Positions 26,658-35,296 of a stretch of DNA of 64,000 bases are shown piece by piece. The translations under genes and the position numbers were made by a program. This DNA comes from Pseudomonas asgharzadehiana (GTDB lineage Bacteria > Pseudomonadota > Gammaproteobacteria > Pseudomonadales > Pseudomonadaceae), in NCBI RefSeq assembly GCF_019139815.1, contig NZ_CP077079.1, positions 124,001 to 188,000 on the forward strand. The letters run 5' to 3'. Under the pieces are notes generated by a model, which worked only from the letters and a program-made list of their open reading frames with translations, was not told where the DNA came from and searched no databases. The stretch's first letter is position 1. Each line of letters opens with the position of its first letter.

Positions 26658-26701
26658 AGGGGTGTCGGACTGAACGGATTGTTCAGTCTCGACACACCCC
26701 T
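26658..26701. promoter_or_regulatory. Long inverted repeat upstream of bufA
   Basis: AGGGGTGTCG + GACTGAAC (26658-26675), 5-base centre, GTTCAGTC (26681-26688) + T + CGACACACCCCT to 26701. Eighteen base pairs interrupted by a one-base and a two-base bulge. It could be an operator, or a hairpin in the bufA leader; without a T run it is not a standard terminator for the upstream hmtA gene. Confidence 0.6.
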
Positions 26702-26752
26702 AGAGTGAGGCGCCTCACCGGCGTTACAGCCCTGGGCAAAAATTTCTGGAAT

Positions 26753-28639
26753 TTATTCGTCGAGCTTCAACAGCGGCTCTTGAAACCGCAGCAAACGCCC
26801 GGCGTTGCCCAGTACCAGCAACGTACTGAGGTTGTGCAACACCGCCGCGATCATCGCCCCCGCCGCCCCCAACCACCCGAATGCGGCAAACACCACGATC
26901 GCCAACGTCCAACCCAGGCCAATGATCACATTGACCTGCAAGGTATGCCGACACTGACGACTCAAGCGCACACACGTGCCCAATCGGCGCAGGTCGCTGC
27001 CGATCAACACCACATCCGCCGATGCCAGCGCGATATCCGCACCGCCCGCGCCCATGGCGATGCCGACCACACCGGCCTTGAGCGCCAGGGAATCGTTGAT
27101 CCCATCCCCCACCACCATCGGCCGGAAACCGCTGCCGATTTCCCCCAGCACACGATTGAGTTTGTCCTCGGGCAACGCCTGGGCTTCGACATCGCTGATG
27201 CCCACGTCCAGCGCCAGGCTGTCGGCCACGCTTTGACGGTCGCCGGTCAGCAACAGTTGGCGGCCCAGGCCCAGGTCGCGCAGTTCCTGCAAGGCCTGAC
27301 GCGCTTCCGGCTTGACGCTGTCGGCCAGCAGCAGCCAGGCAAGGAATTGCCCGTCGAGCGCCAGCCCGGCAATCGGGCCGTCATGGGTGGGGACCGTGGT
27401 GGTGACAATGCCCAACTGGTCGAACAATTCCGGCCGTCCGAGCGCCGCTTCGCCCTGCCCGGTCTGCGCCACCACGCCCAGACCCTGGCGTTCGCGAATG
27501 TCGGTCAACGCCAGCAGGTGTTCCTGAACCGCCAACCCGGCCAACGCGCGGCTGACGGGGTGGCTGCTGGCCGAACCCAGGCTGGCCGCCAGGTTGAGCA
27601 GCGCCTGGCGATCCGGAAACGAGGTTTGAATGGACTGTAAACGCAGGGTGCCGAAGGTGAGGGTGCCGGTCTTGTCGACCACCAACGAGGTCAAGTCCGC
27701 CAGCTCTTCAAGGAACGCCGAGCTGCGGATCAGGATCCCGTGGCGCGCCGCTACGGCGATCCCGGCAATTGCCGTGGCCGGCGCCGACAACACCAACGCA
27801 CAGGGGCACGCCGCTACCAGCACGGCGAGCATTGCCTGGGCATCGTTAGTCACAAACCAGGTCACCGCCGCCAGCAACAACACCAACACCATGTAACTGC
27901 CCGCATAGCGCTCCAACAGCCGCGTGATCGGCGGCTTGGAACGTTCAGCGTTCTGCATCAATGCGATGACTTTGCCCAGGGTCGACTCATCGCCGGTGCG
28001 CGTCACTTGCAGGCGCAACAGCCCGTCGAGGTTGATCGCCCCGCCAAATACCTGCATACCGGCGCTGGCTTCCAACGGTACCGATTCCCCGGTGATCGGC
28101 GCCGTGTCCAGGCTCGCCTGGCCGGACAGCACCACGCCATCGGCCGGCACGCGGTCACCGGCGCGCACTTCGACGATATCGCCGGTGTTCAACGTGCCGT
28201 TGTCCACTTCGACAATGCTGCCGTCGGCCTGCACCAAGCGTGCGTGGCTGCGGGTCAGCTTGCCCAGGGCATGGATCGCCTCCTGGGAGCCGATCACGCT
28301 GCGCTCCTCCAGCACATGGCCGAAGATCATGATGATCGGCAACAACGCAGCGGTCAGCAGATCGCCCGTGGCCCAGGCACCGAGCATGGCCAGGGCGATC
28401 AGTTGGTCGGTAATGCCATGCAGGCTGGGGAAGCGCAGGCTGAACCAGGCCGAGCGCATCACCGGCACGGCCACCAGCAACGAGGCGACGCCCAGCAGCA
28501 ATTGGCTCACACCGCTCTGATCCGGCGCCAGCCAGCGCCACACCAGGCCCAGCATCAGCAAGCCCAGCGCCAACATCGCCAGGGTCAATTGCCGGGCGGC
28601 GCTGCGCTGCTCGACGGAGGTCAGCATGGGTGCGCTCAT
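26753..28639 (-). CDS. hmtA: HmtA-type heavy-metal P1B ATPase
   Basis: 628 residues. P-type ATPase with TGES (183-186), metal-site CPCALVLSAPATA (278-290), phosphorylation DKTGT (322-326), SSHPVSRAL nucleotide-domain HP motif and MVVGDGINDS. No N-terminal CxxC heavy-metal domain. The same gene order (ATPase beside HflK/HflC-like SPFH proteins) marks P. aeruginosa hmtA (PA2435), described as a copper/zinc importer; import direction here is inferred from that homology. Starts within the stop of the upstream SPFH gene (ATGA) and ends 118 bases before bufA. Confidence 0.88.
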   Translation of the reverse strand: MSAPMLTSVEQRSAARQLTLAMLALGLLMLGLVWRWLAPDQSGVSQLLLGVASLLVAVPVMRSAWFSLRFPSLHGITDQLIALAMLGAWATGDLLTAALLPIIMIFGHVLEERSVIGSQEAIHALGKLTRSHARLVQADGSIVEVDNGTLNTGDIVEVRAGDRVPADGVVLSGQASLDTAPITGESVPLEASAGMQVFGGAINLDGLLRLQVTRTGDESTLGKVIALMQNAERSKPPITRLLERYAGSYMVLVLLLAAVTWFVTNDAQAMLAVLVAACPCALVLSAPATAIAGIAVAARHGILIRSSAFLEELADLTSLVVDKTGTLTFGTLRLQSIQTSFPDRQALLNLAASLGSASSHPVSRALAGLAVQEHLLALTDIRERQGLGVVAQTGQGEAALGRPELFDQLGIVTTTVPTHDGPIAGLALDGQFLAWLLLADSVKPEARQALQELRDLGLGRQLLLTGDRQSVADSLALDVGISDVEAQALPEDKLNRVLGEIGSGFRPMVVGDGINDSLALKAGVVGIAMGAGGADIALASADVVLIGSDLRRLGTCVRLSRQCRHTLQVNVIIGLGWTLAIVVFAAFGWLGAAGAMIAAVLHNLSTLLVLGNAGRLLRFQEPLLKLDE

Positions 28640-29670
28640 TGCTCGGCTCCCTGGATGATCAAGCGGGAGTCGTCTTTAGGGTCGACCGTGGTCACAGAGC
28701 CGGCCTGGCCGAGAATCTTCGGCAGGCGCTCGCGGTACAACCGCAACAGCAGGCCTGGGTCTTTGACCTGGGCGAGGCTGGTGACGGTGGCGGTTTGCGC
28801 CTGAGCATTGGCCAGACGCTCGCTGGCCTGGGCGTGGGCCACCTGCACCAGGCGGTCGGCCGCCTGGGTCGCGGTCTGGGTGAGTTTTTCTGCGTCGGTG
28901 CGGGCGTTGGCCACCGCTTTGTCAGCCTGCTGGCTGGCAGTGAGCACCGCGTTGAACGCATTCACCGCCGGGCTTGGCAAGCTCGACTGCACGTCCACAC
29001 GCGTCACTTCGATGCCCAGGCCCAGGCCGCTGGAGGTCAGCTCCCCCAAGCGTTTGTTGATGCCTTGTACCAAGTCACCGCGCAAGCGCTCGCGACGTTC
29101 GGCGGCGCCGTTGTCGCTGCCGATCAGTTCGGGTCGCGCCACCAGGATGGTGTCCAGGTCCCGCGCCGCCGTGAGGGCCACGGCACTGCGCGTCACCAAG
29201 CGGTCCAGGGCCGGCAAAACGTGGTCGCCCTGCAATACAAAGAAATACGGCTCGGTGACCTTGTAGAACACCCGCACATCCAGTTGCACCACCCCGGCAT
29301 CGCCGGTCAGCAGGTAACCGGAACCGGCCAGGGCATCGCTCAGGGGTGTGGCGAAACTGGCCACGCGGTCGGCCTGGATCGCGGCATCGGAACGCAGCAG
29401 GTTCTCCACTCGCCGCTCGATCACACGGTCGGCCGCCGGCAACAGCACCACCTGCTCGAACGGTTGCGGCCAAGCCAATAAAAGCCCGGCGTTCTGGATG
29501 CGGTCCAAGGCGCCGAAGTGCAACACCACCGCACGGTTTTGCGGGTCGATCTGGCGCACATTGGAAAACGCCCAGGCCAACGCCGCCAACACCGTCACCG
29601 CGTAGAGCGCCATGAACGTCAGGCGTCCGGCCTGGATCCAGGGGCTGTCCGGGCTGTCACGCTCGGTCAT
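28636..29670 (-). CDS. SPFH/Band 7 membrane protein, HflC-like
   Basis: 344 residues. One N-terminal transmembrane helix (LTFMALYAVTVLAALAWAF), then a Band 7 domain beginning RQIDPQNRAVVLHFG and running to about 230, followed by a long Ala/Gln-rich coiled coil (ASQQADKAVANARTDAEKL...) and a C-terminal LYRERLPKILGQAG tail as in HflC/prohibitin proteins. Third SPFH gene of the hmtA operon, ATGA-coupled at both ends. It probably forms a hetero-oligomeric membrane scaffold with the other two, around the ATPase. Confidence 0.87.
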   Translation of the reverse strand: MTERDSPDSPWIQAGRLTFMALYAVTVLAALAWAFSNVRQIDPQNRAVVLHFGALDRIQNAGLLLAWPQPFEQVVLLPAADRVIERRVENLLRSDAAIQADRVASFATPLSDALAGSGYLLTGDAGVVQLDVRVFYKVTEPYFFVLQGDHVLPALDRLVTRSAVALTAARDLDTILVARPELIGSDNGAAERRERLRGDLVQGINKRLGELTSSGLGLGIEVTRVDVQSSLPSPAVNAFNAVLTASQQADKAVANARTDAEKLTQTATQAADRLVQVAHAQASERLANAQAQTATVTSLAQVKDPGLLLRLYRERLPKILGQAGSVTTVDPKDDSRLIIQGAEQ

Positions 29671-30659
29671 GGCTGAATGTCCTTGGGCCCATCCACCAGC
29701 GCACGGAACGGCGCGGCATCGGTGCGCAGGATTATTTTGGTACCCGGCGTGACCACCGTGCCCAGGGTATCCAGCGAACGCAGCAGGTTATACAACTGCG
29801 GGTTGCCGGCGTAGGCGCGCCCATAGATCTGCGCCGCCTCGACCCGCGATTGCGCTTCGATATCGGCGGCTTTCACCGTGGCGTCGGCCTGCACGATGCG
29901 CGCATCGCGCTCGGCGGCGGAACGGATCTGCGCCGCTTCACGCTTGCCTACGGCGGTGCGCTCGGTGGCGATGGTTTCGCGCTCGGCACGCATGCGATCC
30001 ACGGTGGCGGTGAGAGTCACCGAGGGCAGCGTCAGACGCTCGACGCCCACTTGGGCCACGCGCACGCCGTAGGTGGTGAGCAATTGTTGGTCGATCTGCT
30101 GGCGCAACTGCGCTTCAAAATCAGCAATGCGTACTTGGCTGGCGTCGGTATTGATCAGGCTGGACAGGTCGAAGCTGGCCGCCGTGGTTTCCAGCGCCGA
30201 ACCGACAAACGTGCGAATCTGCCGCGCCGCTTCATCCGGCTGGTTCTGCACGGCGCGCATAAAGCGCTGCACGTTGTCGGCGTCGCCCTGCACCTGCCAC
30301 GCCACATAGGCCTGCACGATGATACGCAGGCCATCGCGGGTGCCCACGTCCTGCAAGCCGCTGGAGGTGGTGCGCAGGCGCAGGTCCACCGGGATCGCCG
30401 CTTCGAACGGAGCCGGCCAACGCCAGCCCAGGCCCGGCTCAAGCAGTACTCGCGAGGGGTTGCCGAAGCGCGTGATGACCGTGGCTTCGCCGGAGCGCAC
30501 CTGCACCAGGCTGGCCGCCGCGACCGCAAACAGCACCAGCAACACGGCCCAGGCCATGCGCCGCCAAGGAAAGGGGCCGGCCGCGTGTTCATCGCCGTGG
30601 TGGTGATGGTGGTGGCCGTGATGATGGTGATGACCGTGATCGTGAGAATGAGCGCTCAA
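29667..30659 (-). CDS. SPFH/Band 7 membrane protein with His-rich N-terminus
   Basis: 330 residues. Residues about 4-24 are almost only His, Asp and Gly (HSHDHGHHHHHGHHHHHHGDEH), placed on the cytoplasmic side before a single helix (MAWAVLLVLFAVAAASLV). Band 7 follows (VRSGEATVITRFGNPSRVLLEPGLGWRWP-type start), then an Ala/Glu/Arg coiled coil (REAAQIRSAAERDARIVQADATV) and NPQLYNLLRSLDTL. Poly-His is a plausible zinc or copper buffer feeding the P1B ATPase; this is inference. Overlaps its downstream gene by four bases. Confidence 0.87.
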   Translation of the reverse strand: MSAHSHDHGHHHHHGHHHHHHGDEHAAGPFPWRRMAWAVLLVLFAVAAASLVQVRSGEATVITRFGNPSRVLLEPGLGWRWPAPFEAAIPVDLRLRTTSSGLQDVGTRDGLRIIVQAYVAWQVQGDADNVQRFMRAVQNQPDEAARQIRTFVGSALETTAASFDLSSLINTDASQVRIADFEAQLRQQIDQQLLTTYGVRVAQVGVERLTLPSVTLTATVDRMRAERETIATERTAVGKREAAQIRSAAERDARIVQADATVKAADIEAQSRVEAAQIYGRAYAGNPQLYNLLRSLDTLGTVVTPGTKIILRTDAAPFRALVDGPKDIQP

Positions 30660-30671
30660 CAGACAGACTCC

Positions 30672-32597
30672 TTATTGAACGGCTTTACGCGGCACCGAAG
30701 GGTCGGCCGGCAAGGTAAAAGAACGCAGATCGATCGTCGGTGCGCCGTCGGCGCCCAGGCGGTGATCCAGAATCAGCAGCTTGGCATTGGCCAGGCCTTG
30801 GCTCAGTTGGCCAAGGTATTGCTCCAGCACGAAGGCTTGGCCCGCGCTGGCGTAGGCTTTTTGTTCGGCGGCAAAGCGCAGATTCGCCGCCTGGGCGCCG
30901 GCATTCACTTCACGCGCGGTGGCCAGGGCCCGGTCGCGGGCGGTACTGGCTTGCAGCAGCGCCTGGTTGGTGTGCTCACTGGCGGCGCCGCGCTCGCGGG
31001 CGATCAGCGCCTGGGCGCCGATCTGCGCGGCTTGCACGCCGTGGTAGGCATTCGCGGCACCGGCCGGAGGGTGGATGGCCTCCACCACGGTGGCGAGAAT
31101 TTCCACGCCGCTGTCGAGCTTTTGCAGGTCGGCCTGCACGGCGCGGCCGATTTCGTCAGCCAAGAGGGTGCGCTGCTCACCGAGCAATTCGTCGAGGGTG
31201 CGCGAGGCGAAGTCATGCACCAGGATGCGGCTGGCGGTGCTGCGAATCAGGCTCGGCACATTCGCGCTGTGATAGGTCGCGGCCAGCGCGGCCTGGTCGG
31301 TCAGGCCGATGCGGTAGACGAAACGCACGTCCATATTGACGATCTGGAAGCCCTGCTTGTCGCCACGGCTGCTGGCGATCACCTGGGACTTGTCATTCAC
31401 ATGGCTGGCGTCCCACAAGCGGTTGGCGATGGCGGGCGGCGGGCCTTCGGCCGGGGCCAGCTCAGGCGCGGCGGCTTCGCTGGCGCTGGTAGCCAGTTCA
31501 TGCACCACGCCGTTTTCCACGCTGATCACGCGGCCCAGCGGCCACGGCAAACCGGCATGCAAGCCCGGGCCGAACACCTGCACGGGTTTGCCAAAGCGCT
31601 CATAGATCCCACGGCCTTGCAGCGGCACTTCATGCACGCCGGTCAGCGCCCATCCCACCGTGAGCACTACCAGCAGCACCGGCAAAAATGCGCGGCGCAT
31701 GTAGGTAAAGGCCCAGATCTGACGCAGGTCGATGCCGAAGCGATTGTGCAATTCATGCTGCAACGCCAGCAGCGGCTGTGGCGGCCAGCGCAGCAGCCCG
31801 GCGATAAAACTCTGCGCCATCAGACGCGGTTCGAGGCGCGGTTGGCGCGGGCTGAACAGCGACAACGCGCCCCTCAGCAGAAACTCCACCGCCACCAGCG
31901 CCGGCAGCAGGCCGATCAGCACCACCAGGCGCAACGGCCACACCGATTCGGCACCGGCAAACAGCAGGCAAACCGCGCTGACCAGCAGACAGGTAATCGC
32001 CACGCGGCTCAACTGGGCCAGTTGCGAAGCTTCCGGCCATTGCGCGGCGGTTTCCTGGGCCAGGCGCCGCTCAAATACCAGCAAGCCAAACGCCAATGCC
32101 AACGCCAGCGCAGCGCCAACGCTGGCGGACTGGCCGACCACCGCGGCCGGCAGCGCCAGGTTCCAGAATTCGATAATGCTGATCAGCGCCAGCAGCGACC
32201 AACCCGCGAGCCACAACACCGGCGTGCCGATCTGCGCCAGCAAGCCACTGCCCAGACGACCGACCAGGCGTGCATAGACGCCAGGGTCTTCAGCCGGCGC
32301 AGGGATCAGCTCAACCGTCGGTTCTTCCAACGCCTGGGCGCGCCAGTCCGCCACCCACCAGGCCGACTGCAACCCCGCCACCAGCACCAGCAATGCCGAC
32401 GCACAGTTGATCAACACCACCGGCCAGATCGACAACGGGGCAAACAACGCGACAAACAACGCCAACACCCAACCGCCGACGGCCAGCACCGTCAGGCTGG
32501 CACCGGCCTGGCGCAATCGACGGGCATGGAACAACCCCTGCTGAAAACGCGGAAGGCCTTCCACCGAAGCGCCGTCAGCTTCTAAATCCACTTGCAT
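30672..32597 (-). CDS. Large SPFH/Band 7 protein, HflK-like, with N-terminal membrane domain
   Basis: 641 residues from ATG 32597. The first about 300 residues hold six or so hydrophobic segments (e.g. VLAVGGWVLALFVALFAPLSIWPVV), unlike classical HflK, which has one. The SPFH part starts near VLTVGWALTGVHEVPLQGRGIYERFG and contains FVYRIGLTDQAALAATY, LVHDFASRTLDELLGEQR and a C-terminal Ala/Gln coiled coil. First gene of the hflK-hflC-hflC-hmtA operon; a candidate Zur box lies 29-41 bases before its ATG. Confidence 0.85.
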   Translation of the reverse strand: MQVDLEADGASVEGLPRFQQGLFHARRLRQAGASLTVLAVGGWVLALFVALFAPLSIWPVVLINCASALLVLVAGLQSAWWVADWRAQALEEPTVELIPAPAEDPGVYARLVGRLGSGLLAQIGTPVLWLAGWSLLALISIIEFWNLALPAAVVGQSASVGAALALALAFGLLVFERRLAQETAAQWPEASQLAQLSRVAITCLLVSAVCLLFAGAESVWPLRLVVLIGLLPALVAVEFLLRGALSLFSPRQPRLEPRLMAQSFIAGLLRWPPQPLLALQHELHNRFGIDLRQIWAFTYMRRAFLPVLLVVLTVGWALTGVHEVPLQGRGIYERFGKPVQVFGPGLHAGLPWPLGRVISVENGVVHELATSASEAAAPELAPAEGPPPAIANRLWDASHVNDKSQVIASSRGDKQGFQIVNMDVRFVYRIGLTDQAALAATYHSANVPSLIRSTASRILVHDFASRTLDELLGEQRTLLADEIGRAVQADLQKLDSGVEILATVVEAIHPPAGAANAYHGVQAAQIGAQALIARERGAASEHTNQALLQASTARDRALATAREVNAGAQAANLRFAAEQKAYASAGQAFVLEQYLGQLSQGLANAKLLILDHRLGADGAPTIDLRSFTLPADPSVPRKAVQ

Positions 32598-32625
32598 CGA
32601 CTTAACGCCCGCTCACACACAGTTC

Positions 32626-32638
32626 GTTACGATATAAC
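32626..32638. promoter_or_regulatory. Candidate Zur box of hmtA operon (one half-site perfect)
   Basis: Minus strand GTTATATCGTAAC: left half TGTTATA identical to boxes 1 and 2, right half with two changes (CGTAAC instead of TATAAC). It overlaps a TATATC -10-like sequence just upstream of the operon start. Homologous operons in P. aeruginosa respond to zinc limitation, which supports the call, but the match is imperfect. Confidence 0.5.
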
Positions 32639-32682
32639 ACGGGGCGTGAAATTTTTGTTCGTTGAATACACCACAGACCCCC

Positions 32683-32771
32683 TGTGGGAGGGGGCTTGCT
32701 CCCGATGGCGGTATGTCGGCCAGGCCTGTAGTGACTGACCCACCGCGAGCGGGAGCAAGCCCCCTCCCACA
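32683..32771. repeat. REP doublet (REPIN), GI type
   Basis: GTGGGAGGGGGCTTGC at 32684-32699 and perfect inverted copy GCAAGCCCCCTCCCAC at 32755-32770. It sits in the 308-bp divergent region between the hmtA operon and the ynb-like operon, unusual because REPs prefer convergent gaps. Confidence 0.93.
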
Positions 32772-32905
32772 TTTGCTCCCGTGCGCGTTCGAAATCGTGA
32801 TTAACCCCCCATAAACACGAGCCATCACTGGTGCATGCTGCGTTTAATCGGCACACTCCCAACCAGTTTTTCGCGGGCCCACGGACAAGGAAGCGTCACC
32901 TCCCC

Positions 32906-33529
32906 ATGATTTCGATCTATCAGCTCAAACCGCGTTTTCAAAACCTGCTGCGGCCCCTCGTGCAGCGTCTGTATGACAACGGCACCACCGCCAACCAGAT
33001 CACGGTGCTGGCCGGCGTGGTTTCGCTGCTGGTGGGCCTGCTGATCGCCAGCTTCGCCCAGCATGTGTGGCTGTTTGCGCTGATCCCGCTGTGGATGATC
33101 CTGCGCATGGCCCTCAACGCCATCGACGGTATGCTCGCCCGGGAGTTCGGCCAGCAGTCACGCCTGGGCGCCTACCTCAATGAACTGTGTGACGTGATCG
33201 CCGACAGCGCGCTGATCCTGCCGTTTGCGCTGATCCCCGGGGTAAGCCTGGCGCCGGTGCTGCTGGTGGCGCTGCTCGCGGTATTCAGCGAATACGCCGG
33301 CGTGCTCGGGCCCATGGTCGGCGCTTCGCGACGCTACGACGGGCCGATGGGCAAGAGTGATCGGGCCTTTGTACTCGGCGTGCTGGCCACCGGCGTCGCG
33401 CTGGGCTGGCTCGGCGCCGGCTGGGTCGACACGGTGATGTGGCTGGTCGCGGCCCTGCTCGCCTACACCCTGGTCAACCGGGTGCGTCAGGGTCTCAAAG
33501 AAGAACACTCCATTTCCCCTTCTGCATAA
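32906..33529 (+). CDS. ynbA: CDP-alcohol phosphatidyltransferase family protein (YnbA-like)
   Basis: 207 residues from ATG 32906 (MISIYQLKPRFQNLLRP), AAGGAAG upstream at rather long spacing. Five or six membrane helices. The family signature is present but altered: NAIDGMLAREFGQQSRLGAYLNELCDVIAD (split over residues about 70-99), in which the first and third of the four usual Asp are Asn. Would exchange CMP of a CDP-lipid for an alcohol. First gene of a six-gene operon shared in part with E. coli ynbABCD. Confidence 0.83.
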   Translation: MISIYQLKPRFQNLLRPLVQRLYDNGTTANQITVLAGVVSLLVGLLIASFAQHVWLFALIPLWMILRMALNAIDGMLAREFGQQSRLGAYLNELCDVIADSALILPFALIPGVSLAPVLLVALLAVFSEYAGVLGPMVGASRRYDGPMGKSDRAFVLGVLATGVALGWLGAGWVDTVMWLVAALLAYTLVNRVRQGLKEEHSISPSA

Positions 33530-33539
33530 GGATTTTGCG

Positions 33540-35294
33540 ATGCGCGAACAGCAGCAGCACACCTTCAGTACCCATGATGGCGTCGAGCTTTTCTATCGGC
33601 ACTGGCCAGCCACCGCCTCAGCGGACGGCGCGCCACGCCAAGCCATTGTGCTGTTCCATCGCGGCCATGAGCACTCGGGGCGTATCGCCCACCTGGTCGA
33701 TGAACTGAACCTGCCGCAATTCGACTTCTTCGCCTGGGACGCGCGCGGCCATGGCCAGTCCCCCGGCGAGCGCGGTGACAGCCCCAGCTTCGCCACCAGC
33801 GCCCGCGACGTGCAGACCTTCTGCGACCATATCGGCGCCACGTATGGCATCGAGGAAGAAAACTTCGCAGTGATCGCGCAAAGCGTGGGCGCGGTCATCG
33901 CGGCCACCTGGGTGCACGATTATGCCCCCAGGATCCGCGCGCTGGTGCTTGCCTCCCCGGCGTTCAAGGTCAAGCTGTACGTGCCCTTCGCTCGCCCGGG
34001 CCTGGCGCTGATGCGCAAGTTTCGCGGCAATTTTTTCGTCAACAGCTACGTCAAGGCCAAGTTCCTCAGCCATGACCCCGAGCGCGTGGCGTCCTACGAC
34101 AGCGACCCGCTGATCACCAAGGCGATTTCGGTAAATGTGCTGCTGGGCCTGTACGAAGCCGCCGACCGAGTGGTGGCCGATGCCCAGGCGATCCAGGTGC
34201 CGACCCAATTGCTCGTCTCCGGTTCGGATTTTGTGGTGCACCGCAAACCCCAGCAGCAATTTTTCGATCGCCTCGGCAGCCTGAAAAAAGAACTGCACGT
34301 CCTCCCCGGCTTCTTCCACGACACCCTCGGCGAACGCGACCGTGCGGTGGCCGTGAGCAGCGCCCGACGCTTTATCCTGCAGAATTTCGAGCACCCGCTG
34401 GACCGCGCCTCGCTGCTGGACGCCGACAAACTCGGCGCCACCTGCGCCGAATCCGAATCCCTCGCCGCGCCGCTGCCGCGCAATTCCCTGCGCGACCTGT
34501 ACTGGCGCATGACCCGCGCCAGCATGGGCCTGGGCAAGAACCTGTCGGACGGCGTGAAACTGGGCTTCGACACCGGCTTCGACTCCGGCAGTACCCTGGA
34601 CTACGTCTACCGCAACACGCCCACCGGCAAGGGCAGGCTGGGGCGGATGATCGACACCAACTACCTCAACTCCATCGGCTGGCGCGGCATTCGCCAGCGC
34701 AAGCTGAACGTCGAAGAACTGCTGCGCCTGGCCATGGCCAAGCTGCGCGCGGATGAGCGTGAAGTGCGTATCGTCGACATCGCCGCCGGCCACGGGCGTT
34801 ACATCCTGGAAGCCTTGCAGGGCGTGTCGCCGCTGCCGGAGTCGATTCTGTTGCGTGACTACAGCGACATCAACGTGCGCGACGGTGGCGCGTTGATTCG
34901 TGAGAAGGGCCTGGGGGACATCGCGCAGTTCGTCAAAGGCGATGCGTTCGACCGCCTGGACTTGGCCGCCCTGGACCCCAAGCCGACGCTGGCCGTGGTG
35001 TCCGGGCTGTATGAACTGTTTGCCGACAACGGCATGGTTGGCGGTTCGCTGGCCGGCCTGGCCGAAGCCGTCGAACCGGGTGGCTATCTGGTGTACACCG
35101 GCCAACCGTGGCATCCGCAGCTGGAGCTGATCGCGCGCGCCCTTACCAGCCATCGCCAGGGCCAGGCCTGGGTAATGCGCCGACGCAGCCAGGCGGAAAT
35201 GGATCAACTGGTAGAAGCCGCCGGTTTCCGCAAAATCACCCAGCGCGTGGATGAGTGGGGCATCTTTACCGTGTCCCTGGCACAGAAGATCTGA
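33540..35294 (+). CDS. ynbC: Alpha/beta hydrolase - methyltransferase fusion (YnbC-like)
   Basis: 584 residues, equal to E. coli YnbC. N-terminal half (about 1-290) is a serine lysophospholipase-like hydrolase: HRGHEHSGRIAHL, WDARGHGQSPG, nucleophile in VIAQSVGAVIAATW and late His in LPGFFHDTLGERD. C-terminal half (about 390-584) is a SAM methyltransferase with IVDIAAGHGRYILEAL and VVSGLYELFADN. No membrane segment. Starts ten bases after ynbA and two bases before ynbD. Suggests sequential deacylation and methylation of a lipid or its head group; no substrate is known to me. Confidence 0.85.
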   Translation: MREQQQHTFSTHDGVELFYRHWPATASADGAPRQAIVLFHRGHEHSGRIAHLVDELNLPQFDFFAWDARGHGQSPGERGDSPSFATSARDVQTFCDHIGATYGIEEENFAVIAQSVGAVIAATWVHDYAPRIRALVLASPAFKVKLYVPFARPGLALMRKFRGNFFVNSYVKAKFLSHDPERVASYDSDPLITKAISVNVLLGLYEAADRVVADAQAIQVPTQLLVSGSDFVVHRKPQQQFFDRLGSLKKELHVLPGFFHDTLGERDRAVAVSSARRFILQNFEHPLDRASLLDADKLGATCAESESLAAPLPRNSLRDLYWRMTRASMGLGKNLSDGVKLGFDTGFDSGSTLDYVYRNTPTGKGRLGRMIDTNYLNSIGWRGIRQRKLNVEELLRLAMAKLRADEREVRIVDIAAGHGRYILEALQGVSPLPESILLRDYSDINVRDGGALIREKGLGDIAQFVKGDAFDRLDLAALDPKPTLAVVSGLYELFADNGMVGGSLAGLAEAVEPGGYLVYTGQPWHPQLELIARALTSHRQGQAWVMRRRSQAEMDQLVEAAGFRKITQRVDEWGIFTVSLAQKI

Positions 35295-35296
35295 GC

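Noticed and set aside
29850..32585. Very long open frame on the plus strand (about 900 codons)
   Set aside because: It is antisense to the SPFH genes, whose domain motifs are clear on the minus strand. The plus frame is rich in His, Gln and Arg without any recognisable domain, as expected for high-GC shadows.
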